A program made the position numbers and the translations under genes. This document shows, one piece after another, positions 1 to 8,414 of a stretch of DNA of 64,000 nt. The notes below the pieces were generated by a model. That model ran no database searches, had not been told where the DNA came from, and saw only the letters and a list, made by a program, of their open reading frames with translations. The DNA comes from Burkholderia arboris (GTDB taxonomy: Bacteria > Pseudomonadota > Gammaproteobacteria > Burkholderiales > Burkholderiaceae): the NCBI RefSeq assembly GCF_902499125.1, contig NZ_CABVPX010000014.1, forward strand, positions 62,001 through 126,000, given 5' to 3'. Each line of letters opens with the position of its first letter. Position 1 is the stretch's first letter.

Positions 1-414
1 CCGTACTACCTGCGCACGCCGCACACCGTCGTGAAAGCGCACGTCGACGCGATGTGGCACGCCGATGCGGACGTGCTGCCGGTTCGCGTCGGCGATCATC
101 CGGCCGTCGGCGCGCTGCGAAACGGGATGCCGGCCGACGCATTCGATCTCGACAACAATTTCGTCGGCTGGTCGCGCGAAGCGGCGGTGATCTGGCCGGA
201 GCGCGGCCGGCAGGTCGTGCTGCGGGCTGAGCGGCCATTCGACCAGCTCGTCGTGTATGCGCCGGCCGGTGCCGACGCGCTGTGCGTCGAACCCGTCACG
301 AACACGACGGACAGCTTCAATGCAAAGGAATCCGCATCGCTCGTCGGCGGCTGCGTGCTGGCGCCGGGCGAGTCGCTGCAGGCGATGTTGCAATGGACGC
401 CGGGCCCCGCCTGA
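1..414 (+). CDS. aldose 1-epimerase (galactose mutarotase), C-terminal part
   Basis: The reading frame is open from the first base and ends in TGA at 412-414, so only the last 137 residues are visible. The segment EPVTNTTDSFN carries the glutamate that acts as catalytic base in galactose mutarotases, and the stretch before it (FDQLVVYAP) is the usual beta-strand approach to that motif. The enzyme interconverts alpha and beta anomers of aldoses in the cytoplasm. It lies just upstream of a sugar ABC importer on the same strand, about 130 bases away, which fits a sugar-uptake locus. The N-terminus lies outside the window, so operon membership and regulation cannot be judged. Confidence 0.85.
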   Translation, partial: PYYLRTPHTVVKAHVDAMWHADADVLPVRVGDHPAVGALRNGMPADAFDLDNNFVGWSREAAVIWPERGRQVVLRAERPFDQLVVYAPAGADALCVEPVTNTTDSFNAKESASLVGGCVLAPGESLQAMLQWTPGPA

Positions 415-541
415 CGGGTTCGGCGGTACGGGATTATCCCGAGTCGGGCAGGCGATAATATCGAGTAATAATATTAATTCGTGACGCCGAAGCCAACCGT
501 GTGTGCCACGGTGTGCGGGCCGATCACAATACCTGGAGACG
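415..541 (+). promoter_or_regulatory. intergenic region upstream of the sugar ABC operon
   Basis: This 127-base gap separates the epimerase from ytfQ. Its centre (about 452-479) is strikingly AT-rich for this genome and contains GATAATATCGAGTAATAATA followed by TTAAT, including the palindrome TAATATTA. It is a plausible promoter or operator stretch, but no -35/-10 pair is clear enough to call. A GGAG at 535-538 is the ribosome-binding site of ytfQ. Confidence 0.3.
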
Positions 542-1570
542 ATGATGCCGAGCCGTGCAAAGCTGCAACGTATCGTGGTGACGATGGGGGTGACGCTCGG
601 ATGCGTCGCGATCGCGCATGCGCAGGACAATGCGCAGAAGGTCGGGTCCAGCTCCGCGCAGACCTGCACGAATCCGAAGCCGGGCAGCGTGAAGCTGACC
701 GATCTCGTGGTCGGCTTCTCGCAGTCGGAGAACGAGCAGAACCCGTTCCGCGCGACCGAAACCGCGTCGGTGCGTGCCGCGGCGAAGGCGGCCGGCGTCA
801 AGCGGCTGCTGTATACGAATGCGAACGCGAACCAGGCGAAGCAGGTCGCCGATATCGAAAGCATGATCAACCAGGGCGCGCAGGCGCTGATCGTCGCACC
901 GAACGATTCGACCGGCCTGCAGCCCGCGCTGGCGCAAGCGCGCGCGAAGGGCATCCCGGTCGTCACGATCGACCGGCAGACGGCCGGCACGCCGTGCCAG
1001 GATTTCATCACGTTCCTCGGCTCCGATTTCTTCCGGCAAGGGCAGCGCGCCGCGCAGGCGCTCGCCGATGCGACCGGCGGCAAAGCGGCGATTGCCGAGA
1101 TCCAGGGCGGCTACGGCAATACCGTCGAGAGCCAGCGTACCGATGGTTTCGCCGACGGCCTGAAGAAATTCCCGAACATGAAGATCGTCGCGTCGCAGAC
1201 CGCGAACTGGTCGGCCACCGAAGCGCAGAAGGTGATGGAGCAGGTGCTGCTCGCGCATCCCGACGTGACCGCCGTCTACGCGCAGGCCGACACGATGGCG
1301 CTCGGCGCGATGACCGCGTTGCGCCAGGCCGGCAAGCAGCGCGGCGTGACGGTCGTGTCGATCGACGGCACGAAGGACTTCGTCACCGCGATCGCGAACG
1401 GCTCGGCCGCGGCGAGCGTCGAGACCAATCCGCGCTTCGGCCCGCTCGCGTTCAAGTCGCTCGAGGCGTGGTTCGCCGGCAAGCCGGTCGCGCAGAAGCA
1501 GATCATGGACGACGCGCTGTACGACAAGGCGAACGCCAAGCATTCGCTCGAAGCGAACCTCGTCTACTGA
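542..1570 (+). CDS. ytfQ: periplasmic sugar-binding protein of ABC importer, YtfQ (galactofuranose) type
   Basis: A 342-residue type I periplasmic binding protein (peripla_BP_4 class). Residues 1-27 form a signal peptide ending AHA before QD. The mature part has the alternating beta/alpha pattern of ribose/galactofuranose-binding proteins, with GFSQSENEQNPFR near its start, which matches YtfQ, and DRQTAGTPCQDF further on. It would capture a furanose or pyranose sugar in the periplasm and deliver it to the permeases downstream. Two adjacent ATG codons (542 and 545) are possible starts; GGAG at 535-538 fits 545 slightly better. First gene of ytfQRT-yjfF. The exact sugar is inferred from family resemblance only. 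Confidence 0.85.
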   Translation: MMPSRAKLQRIVVTMGVTLGCVAIAHAQDNAQKVGSSSAQTCTNPKPGSVKLTDLVVGFSQSENEQNPFRATETASVRAAAKAAGVKRLLYTNANANQAKQVADIESMINQGAQALIVAPNDSTGLQPALAQARAKGIPVVTIDRQTAGTPCQDFITFLGSDFFRQGQRAAQALADATGGKAAIAEIQGGYGNTVESQRTDGFADGLKKFPNMKIVASQTANWSATEAQKVMEQVLLAHPDVTAVYAQADTMALGAMTALRQAGKQRGVTVVSIDGTKDFVTAIANGSAAASVETNPRFGPLAFKSLEAWFAGKPVAQKQIMDDALYDKANAKHSLEANLVY

Positions 1571-1620
1571 CCGGCCGGCAACCGCTCGGCAACCGCTCAC
1601 ACGCGAACGCGAGGCGCGCG

Positions 1621-3177
1621 ATGGATGCAACGCTTCCCGCCGGACCCGGCGCAGACGATGGCGCCGGCGGCAAACCCGTCGTGCTCGAGACGCACGGCGT
1701 TGGCAAGACGTTCGGCGTCGTGCGTGCGCTCAATGGTGTGTCGCTGACGTTGCGCGCGGGCGAGGTGCACGGGCTGATGGGCGAGAACGGTGCCGGCAAG
1801 TCGACGCTGATCAAGATCCTCACCGGCTTTCATCAGCCCGATGCGGGCGCGATTCGCGTCGATGGCGCGCCCGTGTCGTTCGACAGCCCGCGTGCCGCGC
1901 AGCGCGCGGGCATCTGCGCGGTCTACCAGGAAATCAACCTGATCCCCGAACGCAGCGTGGCCGAGAACATCTTTCTCGGTCACGAGCCACGCCGTTTCGG
2001 CCCGTGGATCGACCGCCGCGCGATGCTGGCGCGCACGCGCGAAATCGTCGAGCGCTACGGGCTCGACGTCGATCCGGCCGACAAGGTCGGTTCGCTCGGG
2101 CTCGGCCAGCAGCAGATGGTGTCGATCGCGCGCGGCGTGTCGCTCGGCGCGCGCGTGCTGATTCTCGACGAGCCGACTTCGGCGCTGAGCGGTGCGGAAG
2201 TGGAAGTGCTGTTCGGTGTCGTCGATCAGTTGCGTGCAACCGGCATCGCGATCGTGCTCGTGAGCCATCGTCTGTCCGAGTGCTACCGGATGTGCGACCG
2301 GCTCACCGTGCTGCGCGACGGCGCGGTGGTGCGCAGCGATACACCCGGGCGGCTGCCGCGCATGGCGCTGATTTCGGCGATGCTCGGCCGCGAGGTCGGT
2401 GCGCACGGCCCGCGTGAACAGGCGGAAGCCGCCGCCGCCGATCCGACGCAGGAGCCGGCGCTCGCCGTCGATCAGTTGCGCTGGGGCACGCGCCTGCGCG
2501 ACGTGTCGTTCCGTGTCGCGCCGAAGGAAATCGTCGGGCTCGCGGGCTTGCTCGGCGCGGGCCGCACCGAAACGTTCAAGGCCGTGTTCGGCGCGCAACC
2601 GCCGGATGGCGGCGCGGTGCGCGTCGGTGGCCAGGCGCTGAACGGCGCGGACCCGGCGCGTGCGATTCGCGCGGGGCTCGCGTTCCTGTCCGAGGATCGC
2701 CGCTCGGAAGGCATTTTTTCGAAGCTGTCGGTGCGCGAGAACATCGTCGTGTGCGTGCTGCCGCGCATCGCGCGCTTCGGCTTCATCTCCGTGCGCAAGC
2801 AGGAGGCGCTCGTCGAGCGCTACATCCGCGAGCTGGGCATCAAGACGTCGCATGCAGGCGCGCCGATCTCGACGCTGTCCGGCGGCAACCAGCAGAAGGC
2901 GCTGATCGCGCGCTGCCTGTCGACCGAGCCGTCGGTGCTGCTGCTCGACGATCCGACGCGCGGCATCGACGTCGGCGCGAAGGCGGAAGTGCACGATCTC
3001 GTCAAACGGCTTGCCGATGAAGGGCTCGCCGTCGTCGCGACGTCGTCGGAGATGGAAGAACTGCTCGAGCTGGCCGACCGGCTCGTGATCCTGCATGAAG
3101 GCGCGACGAGCGGCGAGCTGTCGACACGCGGCGCGAGCCCCGACGACGTGACCGCGTTGCTCGCGAACCAGGCGTAG
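1621..3177 (+). CDS. ytfR: sugar ABC transporter ATP-binding protein, YtfR type
   Basis: A 518-residue protein with two fused ABC domains, the layout of monosaccharide importers (RbsA/MglA/YtfR). Domain 1 has Walker A GENGAGKST at residues 54-62, signature LGLGQQQMVSIARG and Walker B LILDEPTSAL. Domain 2 has the degenerate P-loop normal for this class (GLLGAGRTET), the signature LSGGNQQKALIARC and LLLDDPTRGID. It energises transport at the cytoplasmic face. The ATG at 1621 is preceded by GAGG at 1611-1614; a much longer upstream extension in the same frame from 481 runs through ytfQ out of frame and is not credible. It follows ytfQ by 50 bases. Confidence 0.92.
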   Translation: MDATLPAGPGADDGAGGKPVVLETHGVGKTFGVVRALNGVSLTLRAGEVHGLMGENGAGKSTLIKILTGFHQPDAGAIRVDGAPVSFDSPRAAQRAGICAVYQEINLIPERSVAENIFLGHEPRRFGPWIDRRAMLARTREIVERYGLDVDPADKVGSLGLGQQQMVSIARGVSLGARVLILDEPTSALSGAEVEVLFGVVDQLRATGIAIVLVSHRLSECYRMCDRLTVLRDGAVVRSDTPGRLPRMALISAMLGREVGAHGPREQAEAAAADPTQEPALAVDQLRWGTRLRDVSFRVAPKEIVGLAGLLGAGRTETFKAVFGAQPPDGGAVRVGGQALNGADPARAIRAGLAFLSEDRRSEGIFSKLSVRENIVVCVLPRIARFGFISVRKQEALVERYIRELGIKTSHAGAPISTLSGGNQQKALIARCLSTEPSVLLLDDPTRGIDVGAKAEVHDLVKRLADEGLAVVATSSEMEELLELADRLVILHEGATSGELSTRGASPDDVTALLANQA

Positions 3178-3210
3178 TACGCCGGATATCGACCCGAGGA
3201 TGAGGAAAGC

Positions 3211-4188
3211 GTGAACCTTGCCAACCTGATGAGCGAACCGGACCAGGCACGCCGCACGTCGCGCCGCTCGCTGTTCGCGCAGGCGCGCGATCACAGCGTG
3301 TATCTCGCGTTCGTCGCGCTCGCGGTTTTCAACCTGATCGTCACGCCGGGTTTCTCGAATCCGCTTGCCGCACGCAGTTTGCTGTTCCAGGCCGCGCCGA
3401 TCGTGCTGATCGCACTTGGGCAGAACCTCGCGATCGCGACGCGCGGGATCGACTTGTCGGTGGGCTCGGTGATGGCGCTGTCGAGCGCGATCATCGCCGT
3501 GTGTCTGCCGTATGGAACGGGCGCAGCGTTTGCGGCGGCGATCGCAATCGGGCTCGCGGTCGGTTTCTTCAACGGCGGGCTCGTCGCGCGGCTCGGTATC
3601 GATCCGCTGATTTCCGGGCTTGCGTTGCTGGTTGCCGCGCGGGGGCTTGCACAGGCGTTGCTCGGCGGTTCGCGCGTGAGCCTGCCGCCTTCCGATGCAT
3701 TCGATTTCATCGGCATCGGCACGTTTCTCGGGCTGCCGGTCGTGATGCTGATCGCGCTGGTGTGCGCGGCCATCGTGTTCTTCGTCGTGCGCAACACGAC
3801 GTTCGGCCGCTACACGATCCTCGTCGGCGCGAGCCGCGATGCCGCGCATCTCGCCGGTGTACCCGTGCGCCGCACGCTGCTCGCGGTTTATGCGGCGAGC
3901 GGGGCGCTGGCCGGGCTCGCCGGCCTGTTCGCGACCGCGCGGCTCGGGGCGGGCGATCCGAACTATGTCGGCGTGAATTTCGAACTCGACGCGATTGCCG
4001 CATCGGTGATCGGCGGCACGCCGCTGTCCGGCGGGCGCGTGTCGATCGTCGGCACCGTGTTCGGCGTGCTGCTGCTGCAACTGCTCGATGCCAGCTTCAT
4101 CATGAACAACATCAGCTACACGTATGCACAGATCCTGAAGGCCGCGTTCATCCTCGGCGCGTTGTACCTGCAGCGCTCGGGAGCCTGA
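3211..4188 (+). CDS. ytfT: sugar ABC transporter permease, YtfT type
   Basis: A 325-residue inner-membrane permease of the BPD_transp_2 family, with eight to ten hydrophobic segments after a hydrophilic N-terminus. Family hallmarks are ARGIDLSVGSVMALS near residues 75-90 and the AGVPVRRTLLAVYAASG / ALAGLAGLF region, where the cytoplasmic coupling helix lies. A GTG start at 3211 is preceded by GAGGAAAG at 3202-3209, a good ribosome-binding site; an internal ATG at 3229 is the alternative. It would pair with YjfF as a heterodimeric channel energised by YtfR. One base separates its stop codon from the yjfF start, indicating co-translation. Confidence 0.9.
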   Translation: MNLANLMSEPDQARRTSRRSLFAQARDHSVYLAFVALAVFNLIVTPGFSNPLAARSLLFQAAPIVLIALGQNLAIATRGIDLSVGSVMALSSAIIAVCLPYGTGAAFAAAIAIGLAVGFFNGGLVARLGIDPLISGLALLVAARGLAQALLGGSRVSLPPSDAFDFIGIGTFLGLPVVMLIALVCAAIVFFVVRNTTFGRYTILVGASRDAAHLAGVPVRRTLLAVYAASGALAGLAGLFATARLGAGDPNYVGVNFELDAIAASVIGGTPLSGGRVSIVGTVFGVLLLQLLDASFIMNNISYTYAQILKAAFILGALYLQRSGA

Positions 4189-4189
4189 C

Positions 4190-5185
4190 ATGTCGACCGC
4201 GCCGATTTCCACGCACACCGCGCAGGACGCAGGCCGCGCGCGACGCGCGCAGATCGTTCGTCTCGTGCAGGCACGCGGTGCGATCGCGATTCTCGTGCTC
4301 GTGTGCCTGATCGCCGGCCGCGTGTTCCCGCATTTCCTGAGCGCGCCGAACCTGCTCGACATCGTCGCGGCCGCCGCGTTCGTTGCGCTGATCACGATCG
4401 GGCAGAGCTTCGTGATCATCCTCGGCGGGTTCGACCTGTCGGTCGGCTCGCTCGTCGGGCTCGGCACCGTGATTGCCGCGTATGCCGCGCCGTATGGATG
4501 GGGCGCCGCGCTGGCCGCGCCCGTGTGTGTCGGGCTGATCGTCGGGCTCATGAACGGCTGGTTGATCGCGCGGGCGCGGATGGCGCCGTTCATCGTCACG
4601 CTCGCCGCGCTGCTCGGGTTGAAAGGGCTGTCGCTCGTGCTCGCGAGCCAGGACATGCTGATCGCGAACCCCGGGTTCTTCGCGACGATCGCGAACGGTT
4701 CGCTGTTCGGGATCGGCAATCTCGTGTGGATCGTGCTCGTCGCGTATCTCGCCGCCGCGTTCGTGCTGAATCACACGCGCTACGGCGCGGGCGTGTTCGC
4801 GATCGGCGGCAACGAGGAAGCGGCGCGGATGCTCGGTGTGAACGTCGAAGGGCTCAAGGTCGTCACGTACGGATTGAGCGGGGCGCTCGCGGGGCTGGCC
4901 GGCGCGCTGCTCGCGTCGCGGCTCGATTCGGGGCTGCCGGGCGCCGGCAACAGCTACGAGCTGCAGTCGATCGCGGCGGCGGTGATCGGCGGCGTGCTGT
5001 TGACGGGCGGCGTCGGCACGCTGTTCGGCCCGCTCGCGGGCGTGCTGCTGCTCGGCGTGATCGAGAACGTGATCAACCAGGTCGGCACGTTGAGCCCGTA
5101 CTACCAGAACCTCGCGAGCGGCGCGTTCCTGCTGCTCGCGGTGATCGCGCAGACGCTGCTGACCGGCAAGCAGCACAAGCGGTGA
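4190..5185 (+). CDS. yjfF: sugar ABC transporter permease, YjfF type
   Basis: A 331-residue second permease of the importer. It shares the BPD_transp_2 signature GGFDLSVGSLVGLGTVIAA and the conserved loop GGNEEAARMLGVNVEGLKV that precedes the coupling helix. Eight to ten membrane segments are visible. It starts at ATG 4190, one base after the ytfT stop. Having two different permease genes downstream of one double ATPase is typical of the YtfQRT-YjfF galactofuranose system rather than of ribose or xylose systems with one permease. It is probably co-regulated with the rest of the operon and possibly with the cupin gene 79 bases downstream. Confidence 0.9.
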   Translation: MSTAPISTHTAQDAGRARRAQIVRLVQARGAIAILVLVCLIAGRVFPHFLSAPNLLDIVAAAAFVALITIGQSFVIILGGFDLSVGSLVGLGTVIAAYAAPYGWGAALAAPVCVGLIVGLMNGWLIARARMAPFIVTLAALLGLKGLSLVLASQDMLIANPGFFATIANGSLFGIGNLVWIVLVAYLAAAFVLNHTRYGAGVFAIGGNEEAARMLGVNVEGLKVVTYGLSGALAGLAGALLASRLDSGLPGAGNSYELQSIAAAVIGGVLLTGGVGTLFGPLAGVLLLGVIENVINQVGTLSPYYQNLASGAFLLLAVIAQTLLTGKQHKR

Positions 5186-5264
5186 CGCGCACGGTGTCGC
5201 ACGCTCGCAAACTGGAACGCTAAATGCTTGTCACGCGTGATCCTTTCGATGAAGGAGCACGACG

Positions 5265-5699
5265 ATGAGCACACCGATTTCCACCGCGTTTTCCCACGTC
5301 AGGCCGCAGGACACCGCGTATCGCGGCGAAGGCCTGCGCGACTTCTTCCTGTATCGCGATCTCGGCATCGCGGCCGCGACGCACGGCAAAGTCGTCGCGC
5401 AACTCGTCAGGGCCAATCATGCACCGGTGGCGGGCACCGGCTGGCACCGTCACGAGGCCGAGTTCCATATCGTGATCATGCTGAAGGGCTGGGCGCGCTT
5501 CATGTACGGCGAGCAGGAGACGCTGGTGGCTGCCGGCGACTGCGTGCACCAGGCGCCGGGGATCGTCCACTACCTGTTCGACTACTCGCCGGACATGGAG
5601 TACCTGGAGATCGTCGGGCCGGCCGATTTCAAGTCGATCGACGTCGACGGGCCGTGCGCGGTGCCGCCGCCGACGCCGTGGGGCGAGGCGGGGGCTTAG
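5265..5699 (+). CDS. cupin-fold protein
   Basis: A 144-residue single-domain cupin. Motif 1 is HRHEAEFHIVIMLKGWARF (residues about 59-78), with the two histidines and glutamate that bind a metal. Motif 2 is GDCVHQAPGIVHYL (about 92-105), with the last metal histidine. It may be a small dioxygenase, isomerase or sugar-binding cupin; the substrate is not evident. The start is ATG 5265 with AAGGAG at 5252-5257. It lies 79 bases after yjfF on the same strand and is followed by a clear terminator, so it may be the last gene of the sugar operon, in which case a role in sugar handling is possible. Confidence 0.8.
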   Translation: MSTPISTAFSHVRPQDTAYRGEGLRDFFLYRDLGIAAATHGKVVAQLVRANHAPVAGTGWHRHEAEFHIVIMLKGWARFMYGEQETLVAAGDCVHQAPGIVHYLFDYSPDMEYLEIVGPADFKSIDVDGPCAVPPPTPWGEAGA

Positions 5700-5729
5700 C
5701 CTTCACGCGTTCCCGTGCACGCAATCGAC

Positions 5730-5754
5730 AAACCGCCTGCGGGCGGTTTTTTGT
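5730..5754 (+). terminator. rho-independent terminator after the sugar operon/cupin
   Basis: AAACCGCC (5730-5737), loop TGCG, GGCGGTTT (5742-5749), then a T-run. The eight-base stem is perfect and lies 30 bases after the cupin stop codon. Confidence 0.85.
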
Positions 5755-5994
5755 TGGTCTGCCGAGGCTTGCGATCCGCGTCCCTCGCTCCGACGCGATG
5801 CTTCGAATTCCGAAGGGTCGAGAAGCTGAAGATCCGGAAAGAAAAGAAAGACATTCGTCAGCTTCGGCCGTCGATTGACGGTGCGATGTCAAAGATCGTC
5901 AATTGCGCGTCGGTACGGTGCACGGCCTGTCGGCGCCAGGCGTTAAGGAGGTACCAGCCGGATCGCCGGTTGACCTATCCGGGAGAGTTTCACC

Positions 5995-6132
5995 ATGAAC
6001 CGCATCGCGAAGATCCTGACGGCAACTGCACTGGCTTGTGTCGTGCTCGTGCCGGCACTGGCCGAAGCGCATTCGCACCGCGTGTGCCACTTCGATCATC
6101 ACCACCATCGTGTGTGCCGCTGGGTGCGGTAA
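5995..6132 (+). CDS. small secreted histidine-rich (HHHH-motif) protein
   Basis: A 45-residue protein starting at ATG 5995 with GGGAGAG at 5981-5987. Residues 1-25 are a signal peptide (hydrophobic LACVVLVPALA, cleavage near AEA). The mature peptide of about 20 residues is dominated by histidine, with the core CHFDHHHHRVC flanked by two cysteines, so it probably binds a transition metal and may form a disulfide in the periplasm. Similar very short HHHH proteins occur in Burkholderia, to my knowledge without an assigned function. The DUF3761 gene follows 62 bases downstream on the same strand. Confidence 0.7.
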   Translation: MNRIAKILTATALACVVLVPALAEAHSHRVCHFDHHHHRVCRWVR

Positions 6133-6194
6133 CCGAGGCTTTTCCCGGGGATGACCCGGACGCTTTCATCATTCAGGCAAATCAGGAGAGGATC

Positions 6195-6662
6195 ATGAAC
6201 AAGACGATGTTGATCGCCGCGCTGGTCGCCGGCATGGGTATGTCGATCGGTGCGTTCGCGCAGGTTCCGGCCAGCGCGCCGGCCGGCACGACCGGTCTGT
6301 GCAAGGACGGCTCGTTCTACTCGGGCGCGTCGAAGAAGGGCGCGTGTGCAGGCCACAAGGGGGTGAAGACGTGGTACGGCGCGTCGGCTGCAGCCGCGGC
6401 GAGCGCACCGGCCGCAGCACCGGCTACGGCGGCTTCGGCCGCGCCGGCATCGGGCACCGCTCCCGCGAAGAGCGCCGCCGCGACGACGGCAGCCGCAGCG
6501 CCGGGCGGCGGCCCGGGCAAGGTGTGGGCGAACGACAGCACGAAGGTCTATCACTGCTCGACCGACAAGTACTACGGCAAGACGAAGCACGGCAGCTACA
6601 TGTCGGAAGCCGACGCGAAGGCGAAGGGCTACCACGCGTCGCACGGCAAGGCTTGCTCGTAA
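6195..6662 (+). CDS. secreted DUF3761-type protein
   Basis: A 155-residue exported protein. The signal peptide spans residues 1-22 (SIGAFA before QV). A DUF3761-like module follows (LCKDGSFYS, GACAGHKGVKTWYG), then an Ala/Pro-rich low-complexity linker of about 45 residues, then a second Cys-containing module with YHCSTDKYYGKTK and GSYMSEADAKAKGYH, a motif shared by small secreted proteins and some nuclease tails. The start is ATG 6195 with AGGAGAGG at 6184-6191. The function is unknown; the layout of two short domains joined by a flexible linker suggests a periplasmic or surface binding role. It ends just before a strong terminator. Confidence 0.75.
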   Translation: MNKTMLIAALVAGMGMSIGAFAQVPASAPAGTTGLCKDGSFYSGASKKGACAGHKGVKTWYGASAAAAASAPAAAPATAASAAPASGTAPAKSAAATTAAAAPGGGPGKVWANDSTKVYHCSTDKYYGKTKHGSYMSEADAKAKGYHASHGKACS

Positions 6663-6722
6663 CGCGCAGGGCCGGCGTGCGAGAGCATTCGCTCGCGTGT
6701 CGCCCGAACGCAGCAGCAACCG

Positions 6723-6754
6723 TCGCCCCGCCTCTTCGGCGGGGCGATTTATTT
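6723..6754 (+). terminator. rho-independent terminator
   Basis: TCGCCCCGCC (6723-6732), loop TCTTC, GGCGGGGCGA (6738-6747), then TTTATTT. The ten-base stem is perfect. It lies between the converging DUF3761 gene and phaZ and may serve both strands. Confidence 0.85.
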
Positions 6755-6770
6755 GCAACGCTGCGCACGC

Positions 6771-8126
6771 TCAGTGCGCGTGATGCGATCGCGTGTCAGT
6801 CGCCGTATCGCTTCCGGTTGCGCGCGCATCGAGCAGGGCGCGCAGCGTCACGTAGTGGGTGCCGCTCGTGCCGCCTTCCGCATTCGCGGTGCGATCGTAC
6901 GGCTCGTTGTCATGGATCGTCGCCCGCACGATCGGATAGATCTGCGTTTCCCACCGGCTGCCGTTGAACACGCCGTAGTGCCCCACACCCGTCTGTACGT
7001 GGTGTGTCTTCAGATACGGCGGTAACCCCGAACACAGTTCCTGCGCGGCCACTGTCTGGCCTACCGCGCAGATATCGTCTTTTTCGCCTTCGATCGTCAA
7101 CAGCGCGGTGCGATGAATCGCCGCCGGCTCGACGAGCCTGTCGCCGACCGTCAGCTCGCCGCGCGCGAGCGCGTATTGCTGAAACACCTTCTCGACCGTT
7201 TCCAGATAGAACTCCGCGGTGAGGTCGGCCGTCGCGAAGTATTCGTCGTAGAAGTGCCGCAATGTGTCGGCCTTCGTGGGATCGCCTTTCGCGCGCTCGT
7301 AGTACAGATCGGCGAACGACGCCGCGTGCCGGTCCGGATTCATCGACATGAACGCGCCGACCTGCACGAAGCCCGGATACACACATCGCTGCGCGCCGAC
7401 GAAACCCGCCGGCACGACGCTGATCAGGTGATGCGCGAACCATTCGATCGGCTGGCTCGTCGCGAGCGCGTTGACCTTCGTCGGATTCACGCGGCAGTCG
7501 ATCGGGCCGGCCATCAGCGTCAGGCTCGCGGGCTGAGCCGGATCGCCGCCGGCCGCCATCAGCGCGACCGCCGCGAGCGCGGCGACGGTCGGCTGACAGA
7601 TCGCGAGCACGTGCGCGTCGGGGCCGATCTGGCGGATGAAGTCGATCACGTGCGCAACGTATTCGTCGAAGCCGAAGCGTCCGGCCGTCAGCGGAATGTC
7701 GCGCGGGTTGTGCCAGTCGGTGATGTACACGTCGTGATCGGCCAGCATCGTGTGCACGGTGCCGCGCAGCAGCGTCGCGAAGTGCCCGGACATCGGCGCG
7801 ACGATCAGCACGCGCGGCTGGCGCGCGACCGGCCGCGCCTTGCGGAAATGCAGCAGCGTCGCGAACGGCGTGGCCGCTGCCGCTTCCTCGACGATCGGCA
7901 CCGTGTCGCCGTCGACGACGATCGATTCGATCCCGAACGGCGGACGCCGATGCGAGAACGCGCAGCATTCGAGCAGTTCGCACAGCGCGTCGAGCGTGCG
8001 GCCGGTCGGCGTCGACGTGGCGGGCGGCCACAGCGACATCGTCGCGCGCGTGGCGGCCGCCCACGCACGCGCCGGGCGCAGGCATTCGGCAGACCATTGA
8101 TAAAACGGATAGGCAAGCAGATTCAT
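6771..8126 (-). CDS. phaZ: intracellular polyhydroxyalkanoate depolymerase, PhaZ type
   Basis: A 451-residue alpha/beta-hydrolase matching the intracellular PHB depolymerase family throughout (LIVAPMSGHFATLLRGTV, DVYITDWHNPRDIP, GRFGFDEYV). The nucleophile elbow is AICQPTVAAL, with cysteine in place of the usual lipase-box serine, as established for Ralstonia PhaZ1. Downstream, TIEGEKDDI and VGHYGVFNGSRW supply the expected Asp and His. It mobilises stored polyhydroxybutyrate granules to hydroxybutyrate units in the cytoplasm. The ATG at 8126 gives MNLLAYPFYQW, the usual family N-terminus. No synthase or phasin gene is adjacent. It converges on the DUF3761 gene across a terminator. Confidence 0.88.
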   Translation of the reverse strand: MNLLAYPFYQWSAECLRPARAWAAATRATMSLWPPATSTPTGRTLDALCELLECCAFSHRRPPFGIESIVVDGDTVPIVEEAAAATPFATLLHFRKARPVARQPRVLIVAPMSGHFATLLRGTVHTMLADHDVYITDWHNPRDIPLTAGRFGFDEYVAHVIDFIRQIGPDAHVLAICQPTVAALAAVALMAAGGDPAQPASLTLMAGPIDCRVNPTKVNALATSQPIEWFAHHLISVVPAGFVGAQRCVYPGFVQVGAFMSMNPDRHAASFADLYYERAKGDPTKADTLRHFYDEYFATADLTAEFYLETVEKVFQQYALARGELTVGDRLVEPAAIHRTALLTIEGEKDDICAVGQTVAAQELCSGLPPYLKTHHVQTGVGHYGVFNGSRWETQIYPIVRATIHDNEPYDRTANAEGGTSGTHYVTLRALLDARATGSDTATDTRSHHAH

Positions 8127-8414
8127 GACCGTCGCTCGTTGCGCCGCGTTGCAAGGAACGAGGCAAGCCGTGTGCCAGCGTGCTGCTGGCACGCGCGTTG
8201 CACGCGGTTCGGGAGCGCGGCGCGCGGGCGGCACGTGACGACGGATGGACGCAGGCGACGCGTTGCCGCACCGGTCTCGCGTGCGATGCGTGCCGCGCCA
8301 ATGTGCGGCCCTGCGCCAGTCCGGCGAATGCGCCGCACCGGCATGGTGCGGGTAGCGGCGTGACGCGTCCGTTATCGGTGCAGGGGTACGAACGGCAATC
8401 AGCAGGGGAGCGAC
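8127..8414. other. divergent intergenic region phaZ / GST
   Basis: 288 bases separating two divergently transcribed genes. It must hold both promoters, but I see no convincing hexamer pair or operator. AGGGGAGC just before 8415 is the GST ribosome-binding site. Confidence 0.3.

Noticed and set aside
481..1620. Long in-frame extension upstream of the ytfR start (GTG 481)
   Set aside because: It runs through ytfQ in another frame and has Arg/Ala-rich, non-protein-like composition; ATG 1621 has a ribosome-binding site and matches YtfR.
1597..4719. 1040-codon open frame on the minus strand
   Set aside because: It is an antisense shadow of ytfR/ytfT/yjfF caused by high third-position GC; its composition is dominated by Arg, Ala and His.
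5944..5959. TAAGGAGGTACCAGCC, resembling the complement of the 16S rRNA 3' end
   Set aside because: There is no further rRNA similarity and no start codon at a useful distance; treated as chance or an unused Shine-Dalgarno sequence.
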